A DNA stretch of 64,000 bases from JBAMOY01 sp037071015 (GTDB taxonomy: Bacteria; Bacillota_I; Bacilli_A; RF39; UBA660), in assembly GCA_037071015.1 (NCBI GenBank), contig JBAMOY010000001.1:62001-126000 (forward strand). The letters are read 5' to 3'. Numbering within the stretch: the stretch's first letter is position 1; every line of letters begins with the position of its first letter. Of this stretch, positions 19,615 through 28,200 are shown one piece after another. The translations under genes were made by a program, and so were the position numbers. The notes beneath the pieces were generated by a model that was not told where the DNA came from, searched no databases, and saw nothing but the letters and a program-made list of their open reading frames with translations.

Positions 19615-21201
19615 ATGGAAAAATATAATATTAATTTGGATGAAAATAGAAAAGAAGAATTTTTAAAATTATTAGCTGAAAACGGTTTTGCTAATATTAA
19701 ATTAGAAGAAGATAAGAGTAATATGACGATGATGACAGATTTATATGAACTAACAATGTCACAAGTTAATTTTACACATCATGAAGAAAATGATATTGAA
19801 TACTTCGATGGCTTTTTTAGAAAAGAACCATTAGATGCAGGATATGGAATTGTTTGTGGAACTGATTCAATGATTGATTATATTCAAAACTTACATTTTA
19901 CGCAAAGCGATATTGATTATTTAAGAAGCACTAATAAATTTACAGAAGGATTTTTAGATTATTTAAAGAACTTTAAGTTTAAAGGTGATATTTGGGCCAT
20001 GCCTGATGGTACACCGGTATTTAGAAATGAGCCATTTATAACTGTTCGTGGTAATAAAATTGAATCCAAGATTGTGGAGACTGCTTTGTTATCAATTTAT
20101 AATAGCCAGATTGCTTATGCAACAGCAGCGCGAAAAATTGTTGAAGCCGCTAATGGTATTGAAGTGGTTGTTGAAGATGAAAAAACACACGAATTAATTC
20201 CAATTATGGAATTTGGAGCACGACGAGCTTATGGACCGCAGGCTGCTATTGATGCCAGTAAATGTGCTGTTATTGCCGGATGTGCTGGCACTTCAAATGT
20301 TAAAGCTGCCCAAATGTATGGATTAACGCCAATGGGAACTATGGCTCATAGTGCCATAATGGAAGCTAATAGTGAAGAAGAGGCGTTTGAAAAATACGCT
20401 ATTACATTTCCTAATAAGCCATTATTCTTAGTTGATACTTATGATACTTTAAAAAGTGGTATTCCGAATGCCATTAAGGTTTGTAAAAAGTTGGGTATTC
20501 AATTAGGAGGTATAAGAATTGATAGTGGTGATTTAGCTTATTTATCAAAAGAAGCCAAAAAGTTACTAAAAGAAGAATTCCCGGATGCTGTTATTTGCTT
20601 GTCAAATGGACTTAATGCTCAAACAATTGCTTCTTTAAAAAATCAGGGAGCAGTAATTGGTTCAATAGGTTGTGGCGATAATATCGCATCACCTGATAAA
20701 CGAGTTGGAGCAGTATATAAAAATAGTGCTATTGAACAAGATGGTAAAATTATTCCTAAAATTAAAGTTAGTGGAGATACGATTAAAACTACTAATCCAG
20801 GATTTAAAAAAATATGGCGTTTCTATGATAAAGAAACAGGTTATGCTTTAGGAGATGTTATTGCCAAACATGATGAAGTAATACCTTTGGACAAATATGT
20901 ATTAGTAAATCATGAGGATTCGCTTCAAACTAAGGAATTAAGAAATTACAATGTGAAAGAACTTCAAGTTCCAATCTTTAAAAATGGTGAATTAATATAT
21001 CAAGATCCAAGCATTGCGGAAAAGAAAATTTATTGTGAAAAACAAATGCATACATTATATCCTGAAGTTAGACGAGTTGAGAAACCTCATAAGTATATTG
21101 TTGATTTAACCAATGAACTTTTAGCACTAAAACGTGAGCTTATTAATGTTCATCGTGAGCAAATCGAAGGGAAAGCGAAGGTGAAAGTATATCATGCGTA
21201 A
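19615..21201 (+). CDS. pncB: Nicotinate phosphoribosyltransferase
   Basis: 528 residues. The diagnostic MTDLYELTMSQ start of the catalytic domain lies at about residue 40, followed by DGFFRKEP, EFGARRA and MGTMAHSAIMEAN, which holds the histidine phosphorylated by ATP in this family. It converts nicotinate and PRPP to nicotinate mononucleotide. The 36-residue acidic leader before the catalytic core is longer than in common family members; GAGGAG before the first ATG supports that it is translated. It overlaps the following Nudix gene by eight bases. Confidence 0.95.
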   Translation: MEKYNINLDENRKEEFLKLLAENGFANIKLEEDKSNMTMMTDLYELTMSQVNFTHHEENDIEYFDGFFRKEPLDAGYGIVCGTDSMIDYIQNLHFTQSDIDYLRSTNKFTEGFLDYLKNFKFKGDIWAMPDGTPVFRNEPFITVRGNKIESKIVETALLSIYNSQIAYATAARKIVEAANGIEVVVEDEKTHELIPIMEFGARRAYGPQAAIDASKCAVIAGCAGTSNVKAAQMYGLTPMGTMAHSAIMEANSEEEAFEKYAITFPNKPLFLVDTYDTLKSGIPNAIKVCKKLGIQLGGIRIDSGDLAYLSKEAKKLLKEEFPDAVICLSNGLNAQTIASLKNQGAVIGSIGCGDNIASPDKRVGAVYKNSAIEQDGKIIPKIKVSGDTIKTTNPGFKKIWRFYDKETGYALGDVIAKHDEVIPLDKYVLVNHEDSLQTKELRNYNVKELQVPIFKNGELIYQDPSIAEKKIYCEKQMHTLYPEVRRVEKPHKYIVDLTNELLALKRELINVHREQIEGKAKVKVYHA

Positions 21202-21793
21202 AGAAAAACTAGAAGAATTAAAGGAAATGATTGAAGAATTAAAGACTGTGGAAGTTATCGAACGAAAAGTTCAAAATGACAAAAAATTTCTTCAAAGTCA
21301 AGCATATTACTTTAAACTCAACAATGGTTTGATTATACCACGAGAAAAACTAATTAAAGGAAAAAAAGATGGTAGTGCGACCATTATAATGCCAATTTTA
21401 AAAAACGATGAAGTATTAACCGTCATCGAACCAAGAGTATTTACGGAGTTAACAGTTGGAATTGGATTTCCCGCCGGTTATATAGAATCAGGTGAGGATG
21501 CTAAAGATGGTGCGATAAGAGAACTTAGAGAGGAAACGGGGTTTGTTACAGATAATATGCTTGAACTTGATTCATTTTATCAGGATGAGGGTTGCAGTGC
21601 CGCGTTAAATCGTATTTTCTTGGCGCAGGATTGCCATAAAGAATATGAACAACAGTTAGATAAAGATGAAATTGTTAAATATATGTTTTTCAATTATGGA
21701 GAATTATTTGAATTAGAAAAATTAGGATATATTAAAGGTTGTAATACTAAATTGGCTTTAGAAAAATCCAAAATTTATATAAATAAAATTTAA
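21194..21793 (+). CDS. Nudix hydrolase, ADP-ribose pyrophosphatase-like
   Basis: 199 residues. The Nudix box GX5EX7REUXEEXGU is intact (GYIESGEDAKDGAIRELREE then TGF), so it should be catalytic. An N-terminal substrate-recognition region of about 65 residues precedes it, as in NudF-type ADP-ribose pyrophosphatases. In this operon the likely reaction is ADP-ribose to AMP plus ribose 5-phosphate, feeding the Prs encoded downstream. NADH or NaAD pyrophosphatase activity is an alternative. The overlap with pncB suggests coupled translation. Confidence 0.85.
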   Translation: MRKEKLEELKEMIEELKTVEVIERKVQNDKKFLQSQAYYFKLNNGLIIPREKLIKGKKDGSATIIMPILKNDEVLTVIEPRVFTELTVGIGFPAGYIESGEDAKDGAIRELREETGFVTDNMLELDSFYQDEGCSAALNRIFLAQDCHKEYEQQLDKDEIVKYMFFNYGELFELEKLGYIKGCNTKLALEKSKIYINKI

Positions 21794-21796
21794 AAC

Positions 21797-22594
21797 ATGC
21801 ATATTAAATCTACATCCCAAATGAAAATAAGCCAATTAAATAAAAATAATTTCTATGTAGTGGCCGATTTTGACCAAACCTTGACTACAAAAAATAGTAA
21901 TACAACCCTTTCTCTTTTTGCTAAAAGTGGTTTTTATGGACAATCATATTTAGACGAAAGAACCAAAAATTATAATTATTATCGTCCTTTAGAATTAGAT
22001 CCAACAATTTCCGAACAAGAAAAGTTTGATTTAGTAAAACAATGGCAAGAAGCAAGTTATCAATTAATGCTTAAATATAAAGTAAGAGAAAGCGATATTC
22101 AAAAGATTATCAATATACCTAATATGTTAACTATGCGAGATGGTTCAATAGAATTCATTCGAGAACTTAATCATAATAATATACCTTTAATTATAAATTC
22201 AGCTGGTTGTGGTAACTTTATTGTTGAATTATTGAAAAAATATGATTGCTATTGTGATAACATCCTTGTTTTTAGTAATATTTTAGAATTTCAAGATGAT
22301 GTGATAATCGATAGTATTAGTCGAATTATTCATGGAATGAATAAAAGTGATATTAAGGTTGAAAAAAATTTTTATCAAAAGATTAAAGACAAAGAATATG
22401 CAGTAATCATTGGTGATCAGTTAAGTGATTTAAAAATGTCACGTAATGTACCTAAAAAAGATGTTTTAACAATTGGATTTTTAGAGTCAAATATTGAAAC
22501 ATTAGAACAAGAATTTGATAAAAATTTTGATATTGTTTTAAAAAATAATGGGAATTTTAATGATGTGTCAAAAATATTAAAATTAAAAAGATAA
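21797..22594 (+). CDS. HAD-family nucleotidase, UMPH-1 / pyrimidine 5'-nucleotidase type
   Basis: 265 residues. HAD motif I is DFDQT (about residues 24-28), motif II is the Ser in NSAG, motif III the Lys in GMNKSD, and motif IV is GDQLSDLKM. The IHGMNKSD stretch and the overall length fit the UMPH-1 (NT5C3) family, better known in eukaryotes as cytosolic 5'-nucleotidase III. Its place between the Nudix hydrolase and nadE suggests NMN, NaMN or another nucleotide as substrate, which is inference. Only three bases separate it from the Nudix stop and no clear ribosome binding site is present, so reinitiation is likely. Confidence 0.75.
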   Translation: MHIKSTSQMKISQLNKNNFYVVADFDQTLTTKNSNTTLSLFAKSGFYGQSYLDERTKNYNYYRPLELDPTISEQEKFDLVKQWQEASYQLMLKYKVRESDIQKIINIPNMLTMRDGSIEFIRELNHNNIPLIINSAGCGNFIVELLKKYDCYCDNILVFSNILEFQDDVIIDSISRIIHGMNKSDIKVEKNFYQKIKDKEYAVIIGDQLSDLKMSRNVPKKDVLTIGFLESNIETLEQEFDKNFDIVLKNNGNFNDVSKILKLKR

Positions 22595-22606
22595 GGAGAG
22601 AATTTT

Positions 22607-23365
22607 ATGAAAGAATTTAATGCAAAAAAAGAAGCCGATAAGGTAATTGAATTTATTAGAAATTATTATAAAAAAAATAATTTAGGAGGGGCTATTATTG
22701 GTATCAGTGGTGGCAAGGATTCTGGCGTTGTCGCTGCATTATTTGTCGCTGCTTTAGGAAAAGAAAATGTTATAGGTGTAACATTACCATGTCATACGAT
22801 TAAAGAAGCAGCTACTGATGCCAAGTTAGTTAGTGACTATTATGGTTTTGAACTAATTAATTTTGATATTTCTAATACATTTGATGCTTTTAAAGGTGAA
22901 TTAAAAAAACTAGGTGAATTTAATGATGAACAAGTAAAAAATAGTGATATTAATTTAAAGCCAAGACTTCGAATGGCTACACTATATTACTTAGCAGCTC
23001 TTTATTCTAATATTAAAGGAAAAACTTATTTGGTGGCTGGTACAAGTAATAAATGTGAATTATATGTTGGTTATTTCACTAAAGGTGGAGACTCTGTTCA
23101 TGATATTTCACCGATTGCTGATTTTACAGTTGAAGAGGTCATAAAAATTGGTGAATATTTAAAGGTGCCAGATAAGGTTTTATATAAAAAACCAAATGAT
23201 GATTTATCAAATCAAACAGATGAGGATAAATTAGGAGTCACATATAAATCTATAGCGGATTATATGAATGATTCTAATTCTGTCAGTGAAGATACAGCTC
23301 AAAAAATTAAAAAATTACATAATAATAATTTACACAAATTTAATATTCCAACTTATAGGAGGTGA
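22607..23365 (+). CDS. nadE: NAD synthase, ammonia-dependent
   Basis: 252 residues. The ATP-pyrophosphatase loop SGGKDS lies at 34-39, and AGTSNKCELYVGYFTKGGDS and KKPNDDLSNQTDED match the NaAD- and metal-binding parts of NadE. There is no glutaminase (CN-hydrolase) domain, so ammonia is the nitrogen source. It makes NAD from nicotinate adenine dinucleotide, the last step after PncB and NadD. The stop codon lies inside the AGGAGGTGA ribosome binding site of the next gene. Confidence 0.96.
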   Translation: MKEFNAKKEADKVIEFIRNYYKKNNLGGAIIGISGGKDSGVVAALFVAALGKENVIGVTLPCHTIKEAATDAKLVSDYYGFELINFDISNTFDAFKGELKKLGEFNDEQVKNSDINLKPRLRMATLYYLAALYSNIKGKTYLVAGTSNKCELYVGYFTKGGDSVHDISPIADFTVEEVIKIGEYLKVPDKVLYKKPNDDLSNQTDEDKLGVTYKSIADYMNDSNSVSEDTAQKIKKLHNNNLHKFNIPTYRR

Positions 23366-23369
23366 TGTT

Positions 23370-23777
23370 ATGGATAATAATGTGATGATAACTATTAAGG
23401 CCGATGAGGTAAAGTCTTTATTGTTAGATTATTATAAAAATATTTATCCAAATGAAATAAAAGCTATTGAAATTATTTCTAATAAAGAAGCGACCGGTTT
23501 ATATGAAATACCATCTTTAATATCCAAAGTAAAACTGATTAGGAATATTAAAATAGGTAAATATATAGCTACATCTGAAGAGATTATTAGTAATCAAGAT
23601 ATTCAACAAATCATAGGGTTGAATTTAGACGATAATAACTATCAAGTTGAAAAAGTAATAATGGTTACTAAAAGCAGACTTGAGGGCTATTATGAACATG
23701 AGGAAATATATTTTGATGGTATAGAGGTATATTTAAAACCCTTAGAAAAGCAAAAACAAATTTGTAAACATATCTAA
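23370..23777 (+). CDS. Conserved-context hypothetical protein in the NAD operon
   Basis: 135 residues from the ATG at 23370, which has a perfect AGGAGGTGAT site; a longer frame from 23268 overlaps nadE and is not credible. The composition is mixed alpha/beta, with two regularly spaced beta-rich stretches and a strongly charged C-terminus ending in Cys-Lys-His-Ile. No signal peptide, membrane segment or known catalytic motif is visible. It lies between nadE and prs with no internal promoter. I do not recognise it. Confidence 0.7.
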   Translation: MDNNVMITIKADEVKSLLLDYYKNIYPNEIKAIEIISNKEATGLYEIPSLISKVKLIRNIKIGKYIATSEEIISNQDIQQIIGLNLDDNNYQVEKVIMVTKSRLEGYYEHEEIYFDGIEVYLKPLEKQKQICKHI

Positions 23778-23810
23778 ATTAATTACTAAAGTTATTAAGG
23801 AGTGTATATT

Positions 23811-24890
23811 ATGAGTGATTTAAAATTAATTGTTATGAATAACTGTAAAGAGTTTGGTGAAAAGGTAAATAATTACCTACAACAAATTAACAAAACTAAA
23901 GAAAATTATATTATTCCTTTAGCAGCAAGCCGATTTTCTAATGGTGAAGGAAAAGTTAAAATCGAGGAAAGCGTACGAGATAAAGATTTATATATTATTA
24001 GTGATGTGGGTAATTATAGTCAAACCTATCAATTTCATGGAATGGAACATATAATGTCACCCGATGAACACTTTCAAGATATTAAAAGAGTCATCGCAGC
24101 AACTAGTGGTCATGCTAGTAAAATAAATGTCGTAACGCCACTTTTATATCAAGCACGTCAGCACAAGAGAAAAGGCCGTGAATCATTAGATTGTGCTATT
24201 GCTCTTCAGGAATTAGAAGCTTTAGGTGTCAATAATATTATTTCCTTTGATGTGCATGATCCTAATGTCACTAATGCAGTTCCTAGATTACCATTTGAAA
24301 ATATATATCCAACTAATGTTATTTTAGAGGAATTGATAACTAATGAAGATATTGATGACTTATTAGTGATTAGTCCAGATATGGGAGCGATGGAACGTGC
24401 AAGATACTACGCTGAAATGTTAGATACTGACGTAGGTGTATTTTATAAACGTCGTGATTTAAGTAAAGTTATCGATGGTAAAAATCCTATAGTCGAACAT
24501 GTTTACATGGGGGCTGATGTTAAAGATAAAAATATTTTGATAGTTGATGATATGATTGCTTCTGGCGCTTCTATGATAGAGGTGGCACACGAATTAAAAG
24601 AAAAAGGAGCTAAAAATATATATTTAGTCGCCACTTTTGCCTTAATGACAGAGGGAATTAATAGTTTCATTGAAGCTTATAAACAAGGTTATTTTAATAA
24701 AATGTATGTTGCTAATGTTTCCTATGTCCCAGAAATTATAAAAAGACAAGAATGGTATTATGACGTTGATTGCTCTAACCAACTTGCTCAGATAATTAGT
24801 AATCTTAACAATAAGAAATCATTAAAGGGATTATGCAATAATAAAAAAGATTTATTTGAAAAAATCAACCAAATTAAAGCTCGTAAATAG
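23811..24890 (+). CDS. prs: Ribose-phosphate pyrophosphokinase, divergent long form
   Basis: 359 residues, about 40 longer than the housekeeping Prs. The PRPP-binding loop ILIVDDMIASGAS, the ATP/ribose region LLYQARQHKRKGRESLDC and FDVHDPN correspond to the DDMIDTAGT, ARQDRK and DLHxxQ elements of canonical Prs. It resembles a second, longer PRPP synthase that I recall from Clostridia. Placement in the NAD operon suggests dedicated PRPP supply to PncB, perhaps using ribose 5-phosphate released by the Nudix enzyme. The ATG at 23811 follows AAGGAG by seven bases. Confidence 0.88.
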   Translation: MSDLKLIVMNNCKEFGEKVNNYLQQINKTKENYIIPLAASRFSNGEGKVKIEESVRDKDLYIISDVGNYSQTYQFHGMEHIMSPDEHFQDIKRVIAATSGHASKINVVTPLLYQARQHKRKGRESLDCAIALQELEALGVNNIISFDVHDPNVTNAVPRLPFENIYPTNVILEELITNEDIDDLLVISPDMGAMERARYYAEMLDTDVGVFYKRRDLSKVIDGKNPIVEHVYMGADVKDKNILIVDDMIASGASMIEVAHELKEKGAKNIYLVATFALMTEGINSFIEAYKQGYFNKMYVANVSYVPEIIKRQEWYYDVDCSNQLAQIISNLNNKKSLKGLCNNKKDLFEKINQIKARK

Positions 24891-24910
24891 TAGAAAAGGA
24901 GGATTGGAAA

Positions 24911-25492
24911 ATGAAAATTGGAATATTTGGAGGAAGTTTCAACCCTCCTCATAATATGCATCAAGATATAGCGCTAAATTTAATTAAAGAAAATTATTTA
25001 GATAAAGTTATTTTTGTTCCCACGGGGAACTACTATCCTAAGTCAGAATTAATTGAATTTAAACACCGTTATCAGATGCTAAAATTAATGGTTGGTTCTA
25101 ATTCTGATATTAAAGTATCAGATTATGAATCTAAAGGTGAACTTACATATACTTATCAAACTTTAGATTATTTTCAATCTTTATATTCAAATGCTGAAAT
25201 ATATTTTATTTTAGGTTCTGATAACTTAAAATCCTTTAAAAAATGGAGAAATTACGAGTATATACTTAAAAAGTATAAAATTTTAGTAATTAATAGAAAT
25301 GATGATGATATAAAAGGTTTGTTGTCAGACTATATTGATTATCAAAATAATATTATAAGTGCCGATATTCCATTAAAGGAAATCTCATCCACAGAAATAA
25401 GAAAACAAATTAGAAACGGAATCGACTTGAAAAATAAACTTGATAAACAAGTTATAGAGTATATTAAAAAAATGAAATTATATGTCAATTAG
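24911..25492 (+). CDS. nadD: Nicotinate-nucleotide adenylyltransferase
   Basis: 193 residues. GIFGGSFNPPH opens the nucleotidyltransferase fold and EISSTEIR near the C-terminus is the second signature; ILGSDNLKSFKKW matches the central NadD strand. It joins NaMN and ATP to form NaAD for NadE. One oddity: the (H/T)xGH adenylyltransferase motif reads H-N-M-H, the glycine replaced by methionine although both histidines are kept. The PPHK loop found in many NadD enzymes is also absent. Confidence 0.88.
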   Translation: MKIGIFGGSFNPPHNMHQDIALNLIKENYLDKVIFVPTGNYYPKSELIEFKHRYQMLKLMVGSNSDIKVSDYESKGELTYTYQTLDYFQSLYSNAEIYFILGSDNLKSFKKWRNYEYILKKYKILVINRNDDDIKGLLSDYIDYQNNIISADIPLKEISSTEIRKQIRNGIDLKNKLDKQVIEYIKKMKLYVN

Positions 25493-25536
25493 ATAGTATA
25501 AAACTATGAATAAGAAAAAATAAAAGTTAGGTGGTG

Positions 25537-26373
25537 ATGGAATTGCTCAACAGTAAGGAAGAGTTAAATTATGGTGAAATTTTATTTATAGGCAAATGTA
25601 ATTATAAATGTTACTACTGTATTTGTAATGAAATGAAAAAAATGCAAAAAAATAAAGAAATATATAATAATCAACATTTCTCTAATTGGCGCAATTTTGA
25701 ACAATTCTTAAGTAGGCTGGAAGCTGCAAATTGTCAAACTATTTATCTAAGCAGTACGAGTTCTGAACCTTTATTATATAAGTATATTGATGAACTTGTT
25801 AATTATCTATCTAATAGAGGATTTAAATTAGGAATTAGAACAAATGGGACACTGATTACAAAGAAACTTTCTCTTTTTGAAAAATTCAATGGTAGAATTT
25901 CTATTTCATTAAATTCGTTTAATGCTGATACTAATAAATTGATTGCTGGAAGTTCATTAATGCCCGATTGGCAAACAATATTTGATTATTTTAATAAGAA
26001 TAATATTATGGCCAGAATTTCAATTGTTATTGTTCCAGAAAATTGTCACGAAATTAAAGATATGCTAGAAATTATATGTAAGCAAAAATGTATTAAATAT
26101 GTTCAATTAAGAAAAAGATATAGTTATTATAATAGACAAGAAAATAGTGAAGATGAATCATTTAATTATGTTAAAAATTTTATCCAAGAAAATTGCAAAA
26201 TTGAAAGTAATTATTTTGAGAGCCCAATATATAAGTATAAAAATTTATCTGTATCTCTGTGGTTTGATGTTTTTAAGAAAGAATCATTGAATACTTTAAA
26301 TTACTTTGTAGATGGGTTAATAGCTAATAATAATTTATTAGTAGAGGCTTATGAAGAGAATCAAAATGAATAA
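25537..26373 (+). CDS. Radical SAM protein of unknown function
   Basis: 278 residues if the ATG at 25537 is used; a TTG at 25543 has better spacing from AGGTGG and is equally possible. The cluster-binding motif C-x3-C-x2-C lies near the N-terminus as CNYKCYYC. SSTSSEPLL resembles the GGE/SAM-binding strand and LGIRTNGTLI a following strand seen in MoaA/SPASM-like proteins. No second cluster domain is obvious: Cys residues near 180 and 217 are too few. The gene lies between nadD and pnuC. No known NAD salvage step needs a radical enzyme. Confidence 0.82.
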   Translation: MELLNSKEELNYGEILFIGKCNYKCYYCICNEMKKMQKNKEIYNNQHFSNWRNFEQFLSRLEAANCQTIYLSSTSSEPLLYKYIDELVNYLSNRGFKLGIRTNGTLITKKLSLFEKFNGRISISLNSFNADTNKLIAGSSLMPDWQTIFDYFNKNNIMARISIVIVPENCHEIKDMLEIICKQKCIKYVQLRKRYSYYNRQENSEDESFNYVKNFIQENCKIESNYFESPIYKYKNLSVSLWFDVFKKESLNTLNYFVDGLIANNNLLVEAYEENQNE

Positions 26374-26427
26374 AAACTAGGTAATATTATATATTTTGTT
26401 ATTATTTAGATTTAAGGAGGAGTTAAA

Positions 26428-27087
26428 ATGAAAAAAATATTGAAAAAATTTAATTTATTTGAGTGGGCTATGATTTTATCTGTTATTGGTTTTACATTGT
26501 ATTTTTCATTAATTGATAAAGAAAGTTCAACTTTATATTTAATTATTGATGGAGTTGCAGCTATATGTGGAATATTTTGTGTAGTACTTTGTGCTAAAGG
26601 TAAGAAAAGTCAATATATTTGGGGATTATTTAATGTACTTGGTTATATAGTCATTTCTTTGATTAACAAATATTATGGTGAAGTAATGTTAAATGCCTTA
26701 TATTATTTACCATCACAATTTATCGGATACTATTTGTGGAATAAGCATATGAATGATGATAGTGATGATGTTGTTGGCAAGAAATTAAATTTAAAACAAA
26801 CTATAATATTTTTAGCTATTGCAATAGCAACAGTATTCTTATATAAAGCATTGTTAGATATTTTAGGTGGTAATAATACTTTATTAGATAGTTGTTCAAC
26901 TGTATTCTCAGTGGTTGCTAATTTACTTATGATGTTAAGATATCGTGAACAATGGTTACTTTGGATAATAATTGATATTATTACTGTAGCTATGTGGGTT
27001 ATTATTGGTGACTTTATCATGGTAACTATGTGGAGTGTATACTTAATTAATGCTTTTTATGGCTACTATAAATGGTCAAAATTATAG
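26428..27087 (+). CDS. pnuC: Nicotinamide riboside transporter PnuC
   Basis: 219 residues with about seven hydrophobic segments. Signature pieces of PnuC are visible: WGLFNVLGYIVISLINKYYGE, LPSQFIGYYLW and a C-terminal WSVYLINAFYGYYKW that contains the W-x3-YLIN-x2-YG motif. It imports nicotinamide riboside by facilitated diffusion; the kinase next door traps the substrate. AAGGAGGAG precedes the ATG. TGTTATTA, the half-site seen at pncA, occurs about 30 bp upstream. Confidence 0.94.
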   Translation: MKKILKKFNLFEWAMILSVIGFTLYFSLIDKESSTLYLIIDGVAAICGIFCVVLCAKGKKSQYIWGLFNVLGYIVISLINKYYGEVMLNALYYLPSQFIGYYLWNKHMNDDSDDVVGKKLNLKQTIIFLAIAIATVFLYKALLDILGGNNTLLDSCSTVFSVVANLLMMLRYREQWLLWIIIDIITVAMWVIIGDFIMVTMWSVYLINAFYGYYKWSKL

Positions 27088-27096
27088 GTGATGTAT

Positions 27097-28131
27097 ATGT
27101 ATAAAGTAGGAATGTATGGAGGATCTTTTGATCCATTACACATAGGACATCTTCACGATATCATTAGAGCAGCTTCAATGTGTGAAGAATTATATGTAAT
27201 GATTAGTTGGTGTGAGAATAGAGAAAGTACAACAAAAGAGTTGAGATACAGATGGATATATAATAATGTTAAGCATTTAAACAATGTTAAAATTATCTTA
27301 ATCGAGGATAAAGCTGTAAGTAAAGAAGAATATAATACTGATTATTATTGGGAAAAGGGTGCCGAAGATATTAAAAGAACGATCGGTAAACCAATTGATG
27401 CTGTTTTTTGTGGTAGCGACTATCTTGGAACTAATAGATTTGAAAGTCTCTATTGCCCCGAAAGCGAAGTTATTTATTTTGATAGGAGCGAGGTGCCAAT
27501 AAGTTCAACTGAACTAAGGTTCGATGTATATGAAAATTGGCAGTATATTCCTCCGATATGCCGGCCATATTATGTGAAAAAAGTGCTTATTGTGGGAGGC
27601 GAAAGTACTGGAAAATCGACACTAGTTCAAAATTTAGCTATTGCTTATAATACCAATTTTGTTAGAGAAATCGGACGAGATACATGTGAAATAGTCGGTG
27701 GTGAAGAATTCATGAACGAGGATGATCTTTATGAAAATCTATTAAGGCAAAAAGTTGAAGAGATCAAAAGTCTTCAGAATAGTAATAAAATCATCTTTAT
27801 TGACACAGATGCCTTAACTACAAAATTTTATGCTAACTTTTTATTAAATAATCAGGATGATGTTAAAAAGTGCAATGATTTAGCGGACGCCATAACTAAT
27901 ATAAATAATTTTGATTTAGCCTTATTTTTAGAACCAACAGTAGATTTTGTTCAGGATGGTACTAGAAATGAAAAAATAGCGGCGGATCGACTAAAATATA
28001 GTAATCAAATAAAAGAATTATTTAAACAACACAATATTGATTTTGTTTCTTTAGATGGGGATTATTTAAATCGTTTTAATAAAGCTAAAGAATTAATAAA
28101 AGACAGATTTAATATTAAAACCATATGGTAA
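27097..28131 (+). CDS. nadR: Bifunctional NMN adenylyltransferase / ribosylnicotinamide kinase
   Basis: 344 residues. Residues 1-150 form the adenylyltransferase with GGSFDPLHIGH and the C-terminal ISSTELR; residues from about 160 form the kinase with Walker A GGESTGKST. The helix-turn-helix repressor domain of enterobacterial NadR is absent, so this is an enzyme only. It phosphorylates the nicotinamide riboside brought by PnuC and adenylates NMN to NAD. The true ATG lies nine bases after an in-frame GTG contained in the ribosome binding site. Confidence 0.95.
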   Translation: MYKVGMYGGSFDPLHIGHLHDIIRAASMCEELYVMISWCENRESTTKELRYRWIYNNVKHLNNVKIILIEDKAVSKEEYNTDYYWEKGAEDIKRTIGKPIDAVFCGSDYLGTNRFESLYCPESEVIYFDRSEVPISSTELRFDVYENWQYIPPICRPYYVKKVLIVGGESTGKSTLVQNLAIAYNTNFVREIGRDTCEIVGGEEFMNEDDLYENLLRQKVEEIKSLQNSNKIIFIDTDALTTKFYANFLLNNQDDVKKCNDLADAITNINNFDLALFLEPTVDFVQDGTRNEKIAADRLKYSNQIKELFKQHNIDFVSLDGDYLNRFNKAKELIKDRFNIKTIW

Positions 28132-28200
28132 TTATCTTTAAATAAAAGTATAATATAATTGTTTATTAAATTTTATATGTCAATGGAAGGTGATTAATAT

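Noticed and set aside
23811..24890. ADP-ribose-pyrophosphate synthetase of a phage-type NAD reconstitution pathway (NARP1)
   Set aside because: The NAPRT and Prs pairing recalls it, but the Prs resembles a known long PRPP synthase of Clostridia, and the neighbouring transferase is a normal nicotinate enzyme. No phage genes are present.
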